44,591 nucleotides of DNA from Levilactobacillus tangyuanensis (GCF_003946545.1 NZ_RHOA01000015.1:1-44591); one strand, 5' to 3'. Shown: positions 28,122 to 36,122, counted from the stretch's first letter. Program-made: numbers and translations. The notes: generated by a model from the sequence alone, not told the origin.

Positions 28122-28158
28122 AAAGCACCAGTACCCACACAGCGGCGAGTATTGGTGC
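28122..28158 (-). terminator. Terminator of the 31-aa gene
   Basis: Stem GCACCAATAC / GTACTGGTGC with one wobble and a 14-nt loop, then TTTTCTGT on the minus strand. Confidence 0.7.
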
Positions 28159-28163
28159 TGCGG

Positions 28164-28259
28164 TTACTTCTTTAAATGTTTAGCAGGCTTAGCAACCCAT
28201 ATCATGGGTAACCACGTGACAATCAATAAGATCAACGTATCAAAGTGTACGGCTGACAT
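28164..28259 (-). CDS. 31-residue single-helix membrane peptide
   Basis: A short frame with GAGGAT before its ATG and a terminator 6 nt after its stop. The peptide has one hydrophobic helix (about residues 8-23, TLILLIVTWLPMIWVA) and a basic tail (KPAKHLKK). It stands alone between a repeat copy and rihC. The layout, size and charge recall the Fst/Ldr-type membrane toxins of type I systems, but I see no clear antisense promoter, so this is only a possibility; a small regulatory membrane peptide is as likely. Confidence 0.6.
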   Translation of the reverse strand: MSAVHFDTLILLIVTWLPMIWVAKPAKHLKK

Positions 28260-28449
28260 ACGATCATCCTCTTCCCCTAAGTTTGCCCTCATCATAGCAG
28301 GCCTATGTTTCGTTTCTGTATTGAAACACTACCCGTTCTTGTAAAGGTTAACTTAGCCATTTCGGACGCCTACGAATGCCCATTTAACCGCATTTCAACC
28401 GACAATCACCCGACTGGCAATTGACGGTCACCGAACAAATCCGACCAAA

Positions 28450-28484
28450 TGAAAACGGCGCCCAACATTAGCTGGGCGCCGTTC
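28450..28484 (-). terminator. Terminator of rihC
   Basis: Stem AACGGCGCCCA / TGGGCGCCGTT with loop GCTAATGT-like, followed by TTCATTT on the minus strand. Confidence 0.8.
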
Positions 28485-28511
28485 GTTATTCAAACTATTT
28501 AATCGTCGAAA

Positions 28512-29429
28512 TTAGTCCTTGATAGCCCGAACTTCTTCGATGAACCACTTGTTGAAGGCTTCTGAGTCAATGTCGACGGAAACCTTGGCGTTCGTCTTAC
28601 CGTCATGGTAAGCGCCACGGATATCGCCGACCGTTTCACCAATGGCAGCGCCATCGGTCACAACGTCGATCCACATGTCCTTCGTGGTAATTGCTTCTGG
28701 GTGAAGTAAGTAGAAGATGGTGTTCACGTCATGCATCGCAATCCCGGCGTCACTGTTGTCACCGTCATGGATGATGATGTCATGCAGCATCTTGCCGGCT
28801 TCGTTCAAAGTAGGCAAAGTTTCGATACTCTTGTGAGTTAACAGGGCCTTCATGGTGATGTCCAAGCCAACCATAACGATTGGAACACCGGACTTGTACA
28901 TGATAGCGGCTGCATCTGGGTCGGTGAAGACGTTGAATTCAGCGGCACTGGTCATGTTACCCATGCTCAATGAACCACCCATGGCCACGATTTCTTTGAT
29001 GTGGCTCTTAACTTCTGGGTATTCGGAGAAGAGTAAGGCAATGTTGGTGTATGAACCGGTTGGAACCAAGGTGATTGGTTCGTCACTAGCCATGATTTCA
29101 TCATGCAAGGCTTCTACGGCCGTCTTCTTCAATGGCGTAGGCAGGTCAGTTGGGAAGTCATAACCAGGCATCCCGGATTCACCGTGAATCCGTGCAGCAT
29201 CTTCAAAGTCCTTGAATAATGGTTGTTCAGCACCACCAGCAACGGGGATGCTTTGGTTAAAGAAACGCACAATCTTTAAAGCGTTGATCGTGGTCTTATC
29301 AACCGTTACGTTACCGGCAACAGTCGTCACCAGCTTCAAGTCAATCTTTGGGTCATTAATGGCCATCGTTAAGGCCGCTGCATCGTCAATCCCAGGATCT
29401 GTATCCATAATAATCTTAGTTGTCATCAT
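28512..29429 (-). CDS. rihC: Ribonucleoside hydrolase (RihC type)
   Basis: Hydrolyses ribonucleosides to ribose and free base in the cytoplasm. The calcium-binding N-terminal DTDPGIDDA is intact, followed by TTVAGNVTVDKTT, the HGESGMPGYDF loop, MGGSLSMGN and AEFNVFTDPDAA. This run of motifs matches E. coli RihC closely. Length 305 residues is normal. Next upstream is the purine permease gene, so together with nupC the block forms a nucleoside scavenging set. GGGAGG precedes the ATG. Confidence 0.93.
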   Translation of the reverse strand: MMTTKIIMDTDPGIDDAAALTMAINDPKIDLKLVTTVAGNVTVDKTTINALKIVRFFNQSIPVAGGAEQPLFKDFEDAARIHGESGMPGYDFPTDLPTPLKKTAVEALHDEIMASDEPITLVPTGSYTNIALLFSEYPEVKSHIKEIVAMGGSLSMGNMTSAAEFNVFTDPDAAAIMYKSGVPIVMVGLDITMKALLTHKSIETLPTLNEAGKMLHDIIIHDGDNSDAGIAMHDVNTIFYLLHPEAITTKDMWIDVVTDGAAIGETVGDIRGAYHDGKTNAKVSVDIDSEAFNKWFIEEVRAIKD

Positions 29430-29464
29430 TATTTCCTCCCAATGAATTAATTCGGTTTTTATTG

Positions 29465-29494
29465 TTTAAGCGGCGTAACCGCTTACGTTAAACC
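29465..29494 (-). terminator. Possible weak terminator after the purine permease gene
   Basis: AAGCGG-TTACG-CCGCTT hairpin with GTTTAA / AAAC extension on the minus strand, then AATAAAAA rather than a U-tract, so read-through into rihC is likely. Confidence 0.35.
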
Positions 29495-29512
29495 CTTAAG
29501 TAAAGTTCCCCA

Positions 29513-30826
29513 CTATAGCAGGGAACTGAAGATCAAGTCGAGTAGGAACAAAAATCCTAACAGGTACACTGGCCAGGCAACGTGTTTCCCCTGTCCCAAT
29601 GCGAGTTTCATCACCGGATAGCAAACGAAACCGAATGCTAGTCCCGTGGAAATGCTGTTGGTGAGTGGAATCAGCACGATGATTAGAAAGGCTGGGAACC
29701 ACTCCGCAAAGTCGCTCATCTTAATATTGCCAATGGCCTGCATCATGATGGCCCCGGTGATAATAATCACGGGCGCAATCGCACCGGATGGCACGTAGGC
29801 CAGCAGTGGCACGAAGACCAATGACAGGGCGAACATGATTGCGGCGGTCAGTGACATTAGGCCGGTTCGACCACCCGTCTCAATTCCGGAAGCACTCTCG
29901 GCGGCCGCCACCGTTGGGCTGGTCCCTAAGAAGCTGGAAAGGAACGTGGTCACAGAACTGCCCTCAAAGGTCTTCTTGAACTTCCGTTGGTCGGGCAACA
30001 ACCCTTGCAACAGGCCCATCGACTCGAACACCAGAATCATGGTCATGGAGAAAGCGGCCAGGATAAATGGCGTGGAGAGCCAACTTGAGAAGTCATTTTG
30101 AAAGACAATCTTGTGATATTGACCCAGCCGAGCCAGGTCAACCGTTGGGGTGTCGGCGTCCTTGATGCCAAAGAAGAAGGCTACCAGACTCGTCGCAATG
30201 ATCCCAATGAAGAAGTTCCCTTTGACCTTGCGAATATACAAGATGAAGCTCAAGACCAATCCGAACAGCGCCAGTAACGTCGCGGGCTTGGTCAAATCAC
30301 CCAACACAATCAGCGACGACTTCCCGGCAACGATTAACCCGGCTTTCTCCAGGCCAATCTCCACCAGGAACAGGCCAATTCCGGCCGTAATCCCACTCTT
30401 TAACGATTCTGGAATCGCCTCCGAGAGAACCGTCGACGCCTTGGTGAAGGCAATCAACATATAAACAAAGCTGGCTACCGCAGCGATCCCTAACGCCTCA
30501 CGCCAACTCAAGCCCATATTCACGACAACGGTATACGTGAAGAAGGCATTCACACCCATCCCCGGGGTCAAGATGATTGGGGCATTGGCCCAAAAGGCCA
30601 TGACCAAACAACCAATGATCGACGAGAAGATGGTCGCGAAGACACTCAAATCAGTGGGAATCCCGGCATCCTTTAAGATTAATGGGTTCACAATGATGAT
30701 GTATGAGATGGCAAAGAAGCCAGTGACCCCTGCGATCAGTTCGTTGCGGACGACATCCTTATGTCGCAGAGCTTCCCCGAGCGTCATTTTCTCCGCCCGT
30801 TCCACCTGCGCTTGTTGCTTATCCAT
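29513..30826 (-). CDS. NCS2 purine permease (AzgA/PbuG type)
   Basis: A 437-residue transporter with about 12 to 14 membrane helices. GVTGFFAISYIIIVNP at the N-terminus, TPGMGVNAFFTYTVV, and GTSPTVAAAESASGIETGGRTG in the middle are signature segments of the AzgA-like branch of NCS2, which imports adenine, guanine or hypoxanthine by proton symport. It lies 84 nt upstream of rihC on the same strand, so imported bases and those released by RihC feed the same salvage pool. AGGGA precedes the ATG. Confidence 0.92.
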   Translation of the reverse strand: MDKQQAQVERAEKMTLGEALRHKDVVRNELIAGVTGFFAISYIIIVNPLILKDAGIPTDLSVFATIFSSIIGCLVMAFWANAPIILTPGMGVNAFFTYTVVVNMGLSWREALGIAAVASFVYMLIAFTKASTVLSEAIPESLKSGITAGIGLFLVEIGLEKAGLIVAGKSSLIVLGDLTKPATLLALFGLVLSFILYIRKVKGNFFIGIIATSLVAFFFGIKDADTPTVDLARLGQYHKIVFQNDFSSWLSTPFILAAFSMTMILVFESMGLLQGLLPDQRKFKKTFEGSSVTTFLSSFLGTSPTVAAAESASGIETGGRTGLMSLTAAIMFALSLVFVPLLAYVPSGAIAPVIIITGAIMMQAIGNIKMSDFAEWFPAFLIIVLIPLTNSISTGLAFGFVCYPVMKLALGQGKHVAWPVYLLGFLFLLDLIFSSLL

Positions 30827-30960
30827 AAAAATCCCTATCTTTCAGTACGCCAGCTATGACGCACATAGTTCACGGGCATTGCAACCGCAAGGTCTCATAC
30901 TTCCGGCTGGGTTTCACTCTCATAGAAAGGTCGACACCCGTACGAACAGCTTACCACAAG
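30827..30960 (-). promoter_or_regulatory. Structured leader candidate of the purine permease gene
   Basis: The leader can fold into a junction closed by CCAGC (30906-30910) and GCTGG (30850-30854), holding TTGC-GGT-TGCAA-like and CTATG-TGCGT-CATAG hairpins. It does not carry the known purine riboswitch core, so the assignment is open. Confidence 0.3.
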
Positions 30961-31021
30961 CCACTAGAATCTGTCTTGCCTGACTTTGCTAATTTGTTGA
31001 CCGCTTTTGATTCTCAGATCC

Positions 31022-31222
31022 AGGAGCCTTCGGCTCCGGTTGGCCAACTTTGCCGCAATGGCGAGACTGGCCCGTACTCCGGCTTCCGGGGCCGGAACGC
31101 TGTGGACACGACTTCAAGCTTCGTAAAAACCACGAATCTTGAAGCTCGGTCTTATTCTAAGGTGAGCAGTTCCCTCCCCTAAGAATAATCTCACGGCTGA
31201 GCCCCGGGTCCTCCGTACTCTA
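31022..31222 (+). repeat. Dispersed structured element, copy 10 (+)
   Basis: Edge hairpin GGAGCC-TTC-GGCTCC, closing stem CCGGGGC (31086) / GCCCCGG (31201), inner GCTGTG / CACGGC (G-U wobble on this strand). Hairpin 1 CTTCAAG / CTTGAAG, in which the cap is diverged, and hairpin 2 TTATTCTAAG / CTAAGAATAA with the A-A mismatch. Confidence 0.82.
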
Positions 31223-31423
31223 AATCCCACGTTCTGATTACCGCCGACTAACTGGGAACGCCAACTGCCGGCCGTTCTGGGCCACTCGGCAAACGTGTTC
31301 ACCAGAGCAACAAATACACCATTACATCGTTGATTCGACTGTCAATGAGGACCATATGGTGCTCATGACCAACGTCTAGAGAACCAGAGTTGCCGGGCTA
31401 ACGCCATTTCACTGACAGCGAGT

Positions 31424-31590
31424 CCTGTAAGGCGGAGGGCGGGCCAGATGGCGCTCAGCCGTGAAATTTTCCTTATTCGAGTGACTTCCTCGGATTAGGA
31501 AAAGACTGGTCTCAGAGACCGCTCTTCGGCTCTGAGCCATGTCCACGGCGTTCCAGCGCCAATCTGGCCAACCGGAGCCGATGGCTCCGT
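31424..31590 (-). repeat. Dispersed structured element, copy 11 (-)
   Basis: Closing stem GGCCAGATGGCGCT (31442-31455) with AGCGCC-A-ATCTGGCC (31556-31570), edge hairpin GGAGCC-GAT-GGCTCC, hairpin 2 TTTTCCTTA / TTAGGAAAA, hairpin 1 CTCAGAG / CTCTGAG. Inverted relative to copy 10, about 200 bp away. Confidence 0.83.
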
Positions 31591-31643
31591 AAGCCTAAAA
31601 ATCAAAAGCTAAACCCAGTAAAAACTGGTTTTATTGACACAGA

Positions 31644-31676
31644 TGGCCCAGAAGCAAATGCCTCTGGGCCATCAAT
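31644..31676. terminator. Probable terminator of nupC
   Basis: GATGGCCCAGA / TCTGGGCCATC hairpin after the nupC stop. The U-tract is weak on the minus strand (TGTGTCAATAAAA) and slightly better on the plus strand. Confidence 0.55.
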
Positions 31677-31710
31677 TTTATAGAATCACTCGCAATGAGC
31701 GACGGTTAGA

Positions 31711-32964
31711 TTACCAAACGAAGAGTCCAACGATCCCGGCAGAAAGCAGGGAAACAAGGATACCAGAAAGTAACATGTAACCAACGTTCTTAGAGATTAA
31801 TTCGTTGTTTTCACGGTCGACGATCCCCTTGAAACAACCAATGATCATCCCAGTAGTTGAGAAGTTAGCAAAGGAAGTTAAGAAGACAGTCAAGATGGCA
31901 CGGTAGTGAGGTGAGAACGCGTTCGTGTTGATGGTTGAAGCAATCTTACCCATAACAACGAATTCGTTCGTCACTAACTTAGTCCCCATGTATTGAGCAA
32001 AGCCGAATGCATCGTGGACGCTCAGACCCATTAACCATGCGAATGGGAACATTACGATACCCAAGAGGTGTTCCAATGATAACCAAGGGTTAACCAAGCC
32101 AAGTAACTTATCGATCAGGGCTGCCAAGGCAACGAAGGCGATAACGTTAGCGGCGATGATTAAGATTAAACGACCGGCACCAAGGATGGAGTCACCCAAG
32201 AATGAGAAGAATGGTTCGCGCTTGCCGTCGTCTTCGCCATCTTCAGCAGCAGCGGCGTTTGAGCCACCAACTTTAGCGATGGTATCTTCTTCAGCAGACA
32301 CTTCAACAGGGTTCAACATGTTGGTAACGATGATGGCGTTCAAGATGTTAATTGGAACGGCCGTCAAAACAAATTGACCTGGAACCATTTGGGTGTATGC
32401 ACCCAAGATAGAAGCAGTGATACATGACATTGACATCATAGCCAGCGTCAAGTTACGTTCCTTACGCATGCTCTTCAATTGTAATTGAGAAACGGCTAAG
32501 GCTTCAGTGTTACCTAAGAACATCATTTCAACAGAGAAGAATGATTCGAACTTAGGTTGACCAGTGATGAATGAAAGGCCACGACCAACCCACTTGATGA
32601 TCCATGGCAATACCCCGATGTAAGTCAGGATATCGAACATTGGAACAACTAATAAGATTGGCAGCAATGAACTCGTGATGAAGTTCATGGTCTTAGCAGT
32701 ACCACCGTAGTTAGGCGTTACCCAGTTAGGTAATGCGAAGACGATCCCTTGGTAAGCCACTTGGACCAACCAGTTGAATCCGTCAGCAGCGCCTTGAACG
32801 ATTTCACGACCGATACCGAAACTAGTGAAGAACCAGGCTAAGACTAAGTTAAGAACCAGAACAATAGCCGTAGACTTCCAGTTGATTTTCTTCTTGTTCT
32901 TTGAGAACAAGAAAGCGATTGCGAGGTAAACAATTACCCCTAAAATATTGACTGCGATTAGCAT
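31711..32964 (-). CDS. nupC: NupC-family concentrative nucleoside transporter
   Basis: A 417-residue CNT-family symporter. An N-terminal three-helix part is followed by the core with GVLPWIIKWVGRGLSFITGQPKFESFFSVEMMFLGNTEALA and the C-terminal SPHYRAILTVFLTSFANFSTTGMIIGC, all typical of the family. It imports purine and pyrimidine nucleosides, which RihC can then cleave. GAGG lies about 11 nt before the ATG. Two inverted repeats upstream (33001 and 33047) may be operators. Confidence 0.94.
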   Translation of the reverse strand: MLIAVNILGVIVYLAIAFLFSKNKKKINWKSTAIVLVLNLVLAWFFTSFGIGREIVQGAADGFNWLVQVAYQGIVFALPNWVTPNYGGTAKTMNFITSSLLPILLVVPMFDILTYIGVLPWIIKWVGRGLSFITGQPKFESFFSVEMMFLGNTEALAVSQLQLKSMRKERNLTLAMMSMSCITASILGAYTQMVPGQFVLTAVPINILNAIIVTNMLNPVEVSAEEDTIAKVGGSNAAAAEDGEDDGKREPFFSFLGDSILGAGRLILIIAANVIAFVALAALIDKLLGLVNPWLSLEHLLGIVMFPFAWLMGLSVHDAFGFAQYMGTKLVTNEFVVMGKIASTINTNAFSPHYRAILTVFLTSFANFSTTGMIIGCFKGIVDRENNELISKNVGYMLLSGILVSLLSAGIVGLFVW

Positions 32965-32998
32965 TGGTCAAAATACCTCTTTCCGATATTGTTTTGAT

Positions 32999-33061
32999 GA
33001 ATGACATCAGTGTCATCCAAAAGTTGACTCGATGTTTCCTGCAGAAATTATGTACTGCATA
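32999..33061. promoter_or_regulatory. Two inverted repeats upstream of nupC
   Basis: ATGACA-TCAG-TGTCAT at 33001-33016 and TTATG-TACTG-CATAA at 33047-33061. Both lie within 100 nt of the nupC start and could bind a nucleoside-responsive repressor, which is not encoded nearby. Confidence 0.35.
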
Positions 33062-33231
33062 ACTTCTATGGTGAACGAACAGCACCAGTTCTCGACAGGT
33101 CGTCAATCCAGCGGCAAGAAAAATGGCGAAAATCTATCAATAATGATTTGTCGCTGATTGCCTGACAACTCTACGTTGCGGTCCCTGGCTTGGTGCCCCT
33201 CACCTCCTTTCAAGTGGTTGTTCATTCATCG

Positions 33232-34038
33232 TTATTGCGTAAGCTCATTTAAAAAACTATGTCCTGCGGCGCGGGCGGCCAAACCGTAATTTTCCAAAAC
33301 GGTGGCGCCCACGTCGGCTAACGTGCGGCGGATGCCTAAGGCGTGGCCCTGTGGTCGTGACGAGGACGCCACAATCAAGGGTAGATACTCTCTGGTCGGT
33401 TGTAAGGTCCCCACCGGGTCGCTGGCCTGCGTGGCGGTGACGATTAGCAAGTCGTTGGCCGCCATATCCTGAAGCACCTGCCCCAGGTATTGGTCGGCTT
33501 GAATCAACGAATCGCCAAATCCCTGCACATCGTGTTGCCGGGCCGCAAAGCGGAAATCCGGTAACATCACGTAGGTCAAGCCCGTGTCGGGATGATTCAA
33601 TCGGTTAAAGAGTACGCGAAATGCCCCGCGATTATCTCCCAACTGGAAACGTCGGGTGCGTCGCTGGGTTTGTAAGTAGCTGAGAAATGGCCCCGCTACC
33701 GTGACCGGATAACCAGCCGCCGGCAACGTATCGAGCACGCTCTCCGTCCGGTAAGCACCGGTATAGTCCCACATCTCGCGCAGGCCGGTTGCCGGATGGT
33801 TCCCGGTGGCTTGCATGTGAAGCCGGCCGAAGAAACCCGTCGGTTGGTCTGCCGGGGCAATCCCTGGCAATTCATGGCCAATCCGAATGTTTCCTAAGCC
33901 TAACTTTAGCTGACCGGTCCAACCAGTGGCAACATGACCGATAGTGTCGGCCCCCACAGATTGAAAGCGATTTGCTTCCGGCGCTTCCCCTAAACCTAAC
34001 CCGGCAAAATCGACAACGAAGATGCGATGAAAGGCCAC
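33232..34038 (-). CDS. Phosphopentomutase-like protein, catalytic ligands lost
   Basis: A 268-residue relative of DeoB (alkaline phosphatase superfamily). Resemblance is clear at the N-terminus (VVDFAGLGLGEAPEANRF, VGADTIGHV, LGLGNI) and C-terminus (PTREYLPLIV, TLADVGATV, SFLNEL). It is about 120 residues shorter than DeoB because the cap domain is missing after residue 95. DeoB's TADHGNDP is TATQASDP here (201-208), its histidine before TREY is P214, and the DFD...GHR region reads DFRFAARQHD. So several metal ligands are replaced and mutase activity is unlikely. GTG start with AAGGAG before it. It lies upstream of nupC on the same strand. Confidence 0.75.
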   Translation of the reverse strand: MAFHRIFVVDFAGLGLGEAPEANRFQSVGADTIGHVATGWTGQLKLGLGNIRIGHELPGIAPADQPTGFFGRLHMQATGNHPATGLREMWDYTGAYRTESVLDTLPAAGYPVTVAGPFLSYLQTQRRTRRFQLGDNRGAFRVLFNRLNHPDTGLTYVMLPDFRFAARQHDVQGFGDSLIQADQYLGQVLQDMAANDLLIVTATQASDPVGTLQPTREYLPLIVASSSRPQGHALGIRRTLADVGATVLENYGLAARAAGHSFLNELTQ

Positions 34039-34395
34039 TATTTCTCACTCCTTAGGTGAAATTACTGTAAATTCTCCCCCGACGTTTTTTTGTCTAGTAA
34101 TAATATACCTTTTCCCGCCAAGCCTGTAAATGGCCGATTTGCGAAAAGCGGAAATTCGTAATTTCCGAACATTGGCACTCTTAATTATTTCGATTGGCCC
34201 GTCCCAATCCCGGTTGCCGAACGTCCTCAAAAAGTTGATAAAAGGATTTACTAACAACAATTTGTCCTGTTTTCAAAGATCAAAAGAAAGGCTGACCCCG
34301 TGGTACTTAGGGGATCTTGGTGTGTTTCAAAATCTAATCGTTACATAGCTAAAACCGGAAAACTCTAGTTGAACCGAACGACCAACTTCCCAAAA

Positions 34396-34440
34396 ACAAA
34401 AAACGGGCTTCAAGTTTTTTGGAGAATACTTGAAGTCCGC
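34396..34440 (-). terminator. Terminator of the giant RNA
   Basis: Stem CGG-ACTTCAAGT / ACTTGAAG-CCG followed by TTTTTTGTTTTT on the minus strand. Confidence 0.9.
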
Positions 34441-34984
34441 TAACTCTCGGAAAGGAGGTTGTGACGACTACTTAATTTCCGTTTCGAAATCATTTTAATA
34501 CTTAATCGCCTCATTACTTTAATTTCCCAGCTGAGCTGTCACAGTCCAACTACAATCATATGCTTTAATTTCTGACTGTCGTTTCAGCTTGTCACGTCGA
34601 ATCTAAAACTTTAATCCCTTCATCATACCAACAAGACACGCTCCAACGATTCTTATTGAAATCTTCGCATGACCCTTGTTACCATAACATCCGAGCTCTA
34701 GCTAACGCCTGGAACTGTTCTCAAGTCTGTCAACATCGCGCTTTGACAAGCGCTAAACTGAATTCCCTTATTCAATTGTCGATGGTGCTTGATTCAAATA
34801 CTTATAACACTGCCTGGAACTGCTAGAGTTCGTTAGAAGGTTTACCTTAGTTGCATTGAATCTTTCAGTATCTCGGAGTTACTCAGAAACTCTGACTCAC
34901 GTTACCAAAACGGAAATCATAAATGTTCCTGTTGCTTAAGTTACCTTACCGATGTTACTGTCACAACCTTTGATACCTTTCCAT
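34396..34984 (-). ncRNA. Giant structured RNA, about 585 nt (ROOL-like candidate)
   Basis: No protein frame is convincing here. A strong promoter (34991-35019) and an intrinsic terminator (34396-34440) bound a transcript of about 585 nt. Its ends pair: AGGTTGTGAC (34960-34969) with GTCACAACCT (34456-34465), and inside that ATTTCCGTTT (34908-34917) with AAACGGAAAT (34475-34484), both perfect 10-bp helices in nested order. Inner hairpins include TCAGA-GTT-TCTGA, AAGG-TAAA-CCTT, GCGCTT-GTCA-AAGCGC, CAGC-TCA-GCTG and a long arm AACAAG...CTTGTT. Size, long-range closure and host group match ROOL RNAs, large ornate RNAs known from Firmicutes including lactobacilli; GOLLD RNAs are usually longer. 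I cannot confirm the family from sequence alone. Confidence 0.7.
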
Positions 34985-34990
34985 GGCTTT

Positions 34991-35019
34991 ACTATAGCAC
35001 TCGTTGTAAGCGTTTGCAA
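34991..35019 (-). promoter_or_regulatory. Promoter of the giant RNA with overlapping cre site
   Basis: TTGCAA (35014-35019), 17-nt spacer, TATAGT (34991-34996) with an extended TGC. The 16-nt TTGCAAACGCTTACAA (35004-35019) fits the catabolite response element consensus WTGNAANCGNWNNCWW and covers the -35, so CcpA binding should repress it. Confidence 0.72.
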
Positions 35020-35052
35020 TCAAAATGCGCAAATTTTCTTCCCTAATTAAAT

Positions 35053-35088
35053 AAAAAAATACTGCCAGTGATCAGCGACCACTAACAG
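35053..35088 (-). terminator. Intrinsic terminator
   Basis: Stem CTGTTAGTG / CACTGGCAG with two wobble pairs, 9-nt loop, then TATTTTTTTA on the minus strand. Confidence 0.8.
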
Positions 35089-35230
35089 CATTTCCGCAAA
35101 GTATGAATCAATTCCAGGCAAATCCATGGGTTCTTGTTTGGAGGAAAGGTTCACAGAATGAGCTCAGTAAATTGATTCCATATTAAGTAATTGGAGCAAT
35201 GATTCATGCGGAGCTTTTACTCAACGCACA
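35053..35230 (-). ncRNA. Candidate small RNA or structured 3' region
   Basis: Between the gene at 35344 and the giant RNA promoter lies a structured stretch ending in a terminator (9-bp stem 35062-35088, then seven T on the minus strand). It has a long arm: CCGCA (35094) with TGCGG (35207) and ATGAATCA (35103-35110) with TGATTCAT (35200-35207). The same strand can instead pair as GAATCAATT (35105-35113) with AATTGATTC (35170-35178). It may be a small RNA (6S-like size) or simply the 3' end of the upstream transcript; the promoter candidate near 35235 (TATAAC) is weak. Confidence 0.4.
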
Positions 35231-35343
35231 CCCTAGTTATACCGCGAATCACGGCCCATTGCACCCTTTTTGACCGCCTAAATTAGCCGGCCTGGTAACG
35301 AATGCCGGGCGCTAGGCGTTCCGCTCCGTAAAAAACTTTTAGC

Positions 35344-35982
35344 CTATTGCCAGGCTGGCTTATCGCCATCGGTATTTGGCTTGTTAACGCCCAAGGATTC
35401 ATGAATGGCTTGTGTTGGATCGGCCACCAGCTTCGTGACCAAGGCCGCAATCGACTTCCGTGAGACTTCCGTCCCCTTGAAGGGTTCACCCTTCTTAGTC
35501 GTTTCGTAGTCAATCTCATCATGATTGGATAACCAGGCTGGCCGGATAATCGTGTAATCCAGGTCGGAGCCTTCAATGGTCTTCGCTGCGGCGGCATATG
35601 TTTCAAGGTAGCCACCGTCCAGCATCTGGTGATTCCACTTGCCATAGGCGCCAGGAACCTCATCGTAAATGCCCAACGTTGAAATCCAGATCAGGCGCTT
35701 CACGCCAGTCGCGTCCATGGCACTGACGACCGCCTTGGCCTCGTCTTCAATCTTACCCGCCAGGTTCGCATAAACGACATCGATGCCGGCCAAAGCGGCC
35801 TTCAAGTCGTCGATGCTACCGGCGTCACCATCGATCACCTTGACCCGGTCACTTGCCTTATCGGCTAACCGATCAGCGTTGCGAAGGAATAACGTCAAAT
35901 GGTTGTCGGGATTGGCCAACAGTTGGTCGGTTGCTAAACGGGCGATTTGCCCATGGGCACCTAATACTAATACGTTTGTCAT
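35344..35982 (-). CDS. NAD(P)-binding Rossmann-fold protein (NmrA/SDR-like)
   Basis: A 212-residue atypical short-chain dehydrogenase. The nucleotide-binding motif VLGAHGQIARLATDQL is at residues 6-21, with NADRLADKASDRVKVIDGDAGS after it and the YETYAAAAKTIEGSDLDYTIIRPAWL type segment in the second half. Such proteins bind NADP and act as redox enzymes or sensors; the substrate is unknown. Single-gene unit. Confidence 0.85.
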   Translation of the reverse strand: MTNVLVLGAHGQIARLATDQLLANPDNHLTLFLRNADRLADKASDRVKVIDGDAGSIDDLKAALAGIDVVYANLAGKIEDEAKAVVSAMDATGVKRLIWISTLGIYDEVPGAYGKWNHQMLDGGYLETYAAAAKTIEGSDLDYTIIRPAWLSNHDEIDYETTKKGEPFKGTEVSRKSIAALVTKLVADPTQAIHESLGVNKPNTDGDKPAWQ

Positions 35983-36122
35983 TGTACAGAACCCCTTTTC
36001 TTTTTTATCTACGGTTATACTGTAACTCTGGCAATTACATTTAGCAAGTAAAGAGGTTTAAACTTTTTCGGCTACCGCAGGTAGCTGAGTCTTTATCTAT
36101 TGTCCTCCAATACTACTCGGTC

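Noticed and set aside
30827-30960. A classical purine riboswitch before the purine permease gene
   Set aside because: The conserved three-way junction core and loop sequences are not found.
34045-34260. A 71-residue minus-strand frame
   Set aside because: No ribosome binding site and no domain; it lies upstream of the GTG start at 34038 in what looks like leader DNA.
35140-35165. RNase P RNA (GAGGAAAG word on the plus strand)
   Set aside because: Only this short word matches; the flanking core sequences are absent and the terminator is on the other strand.
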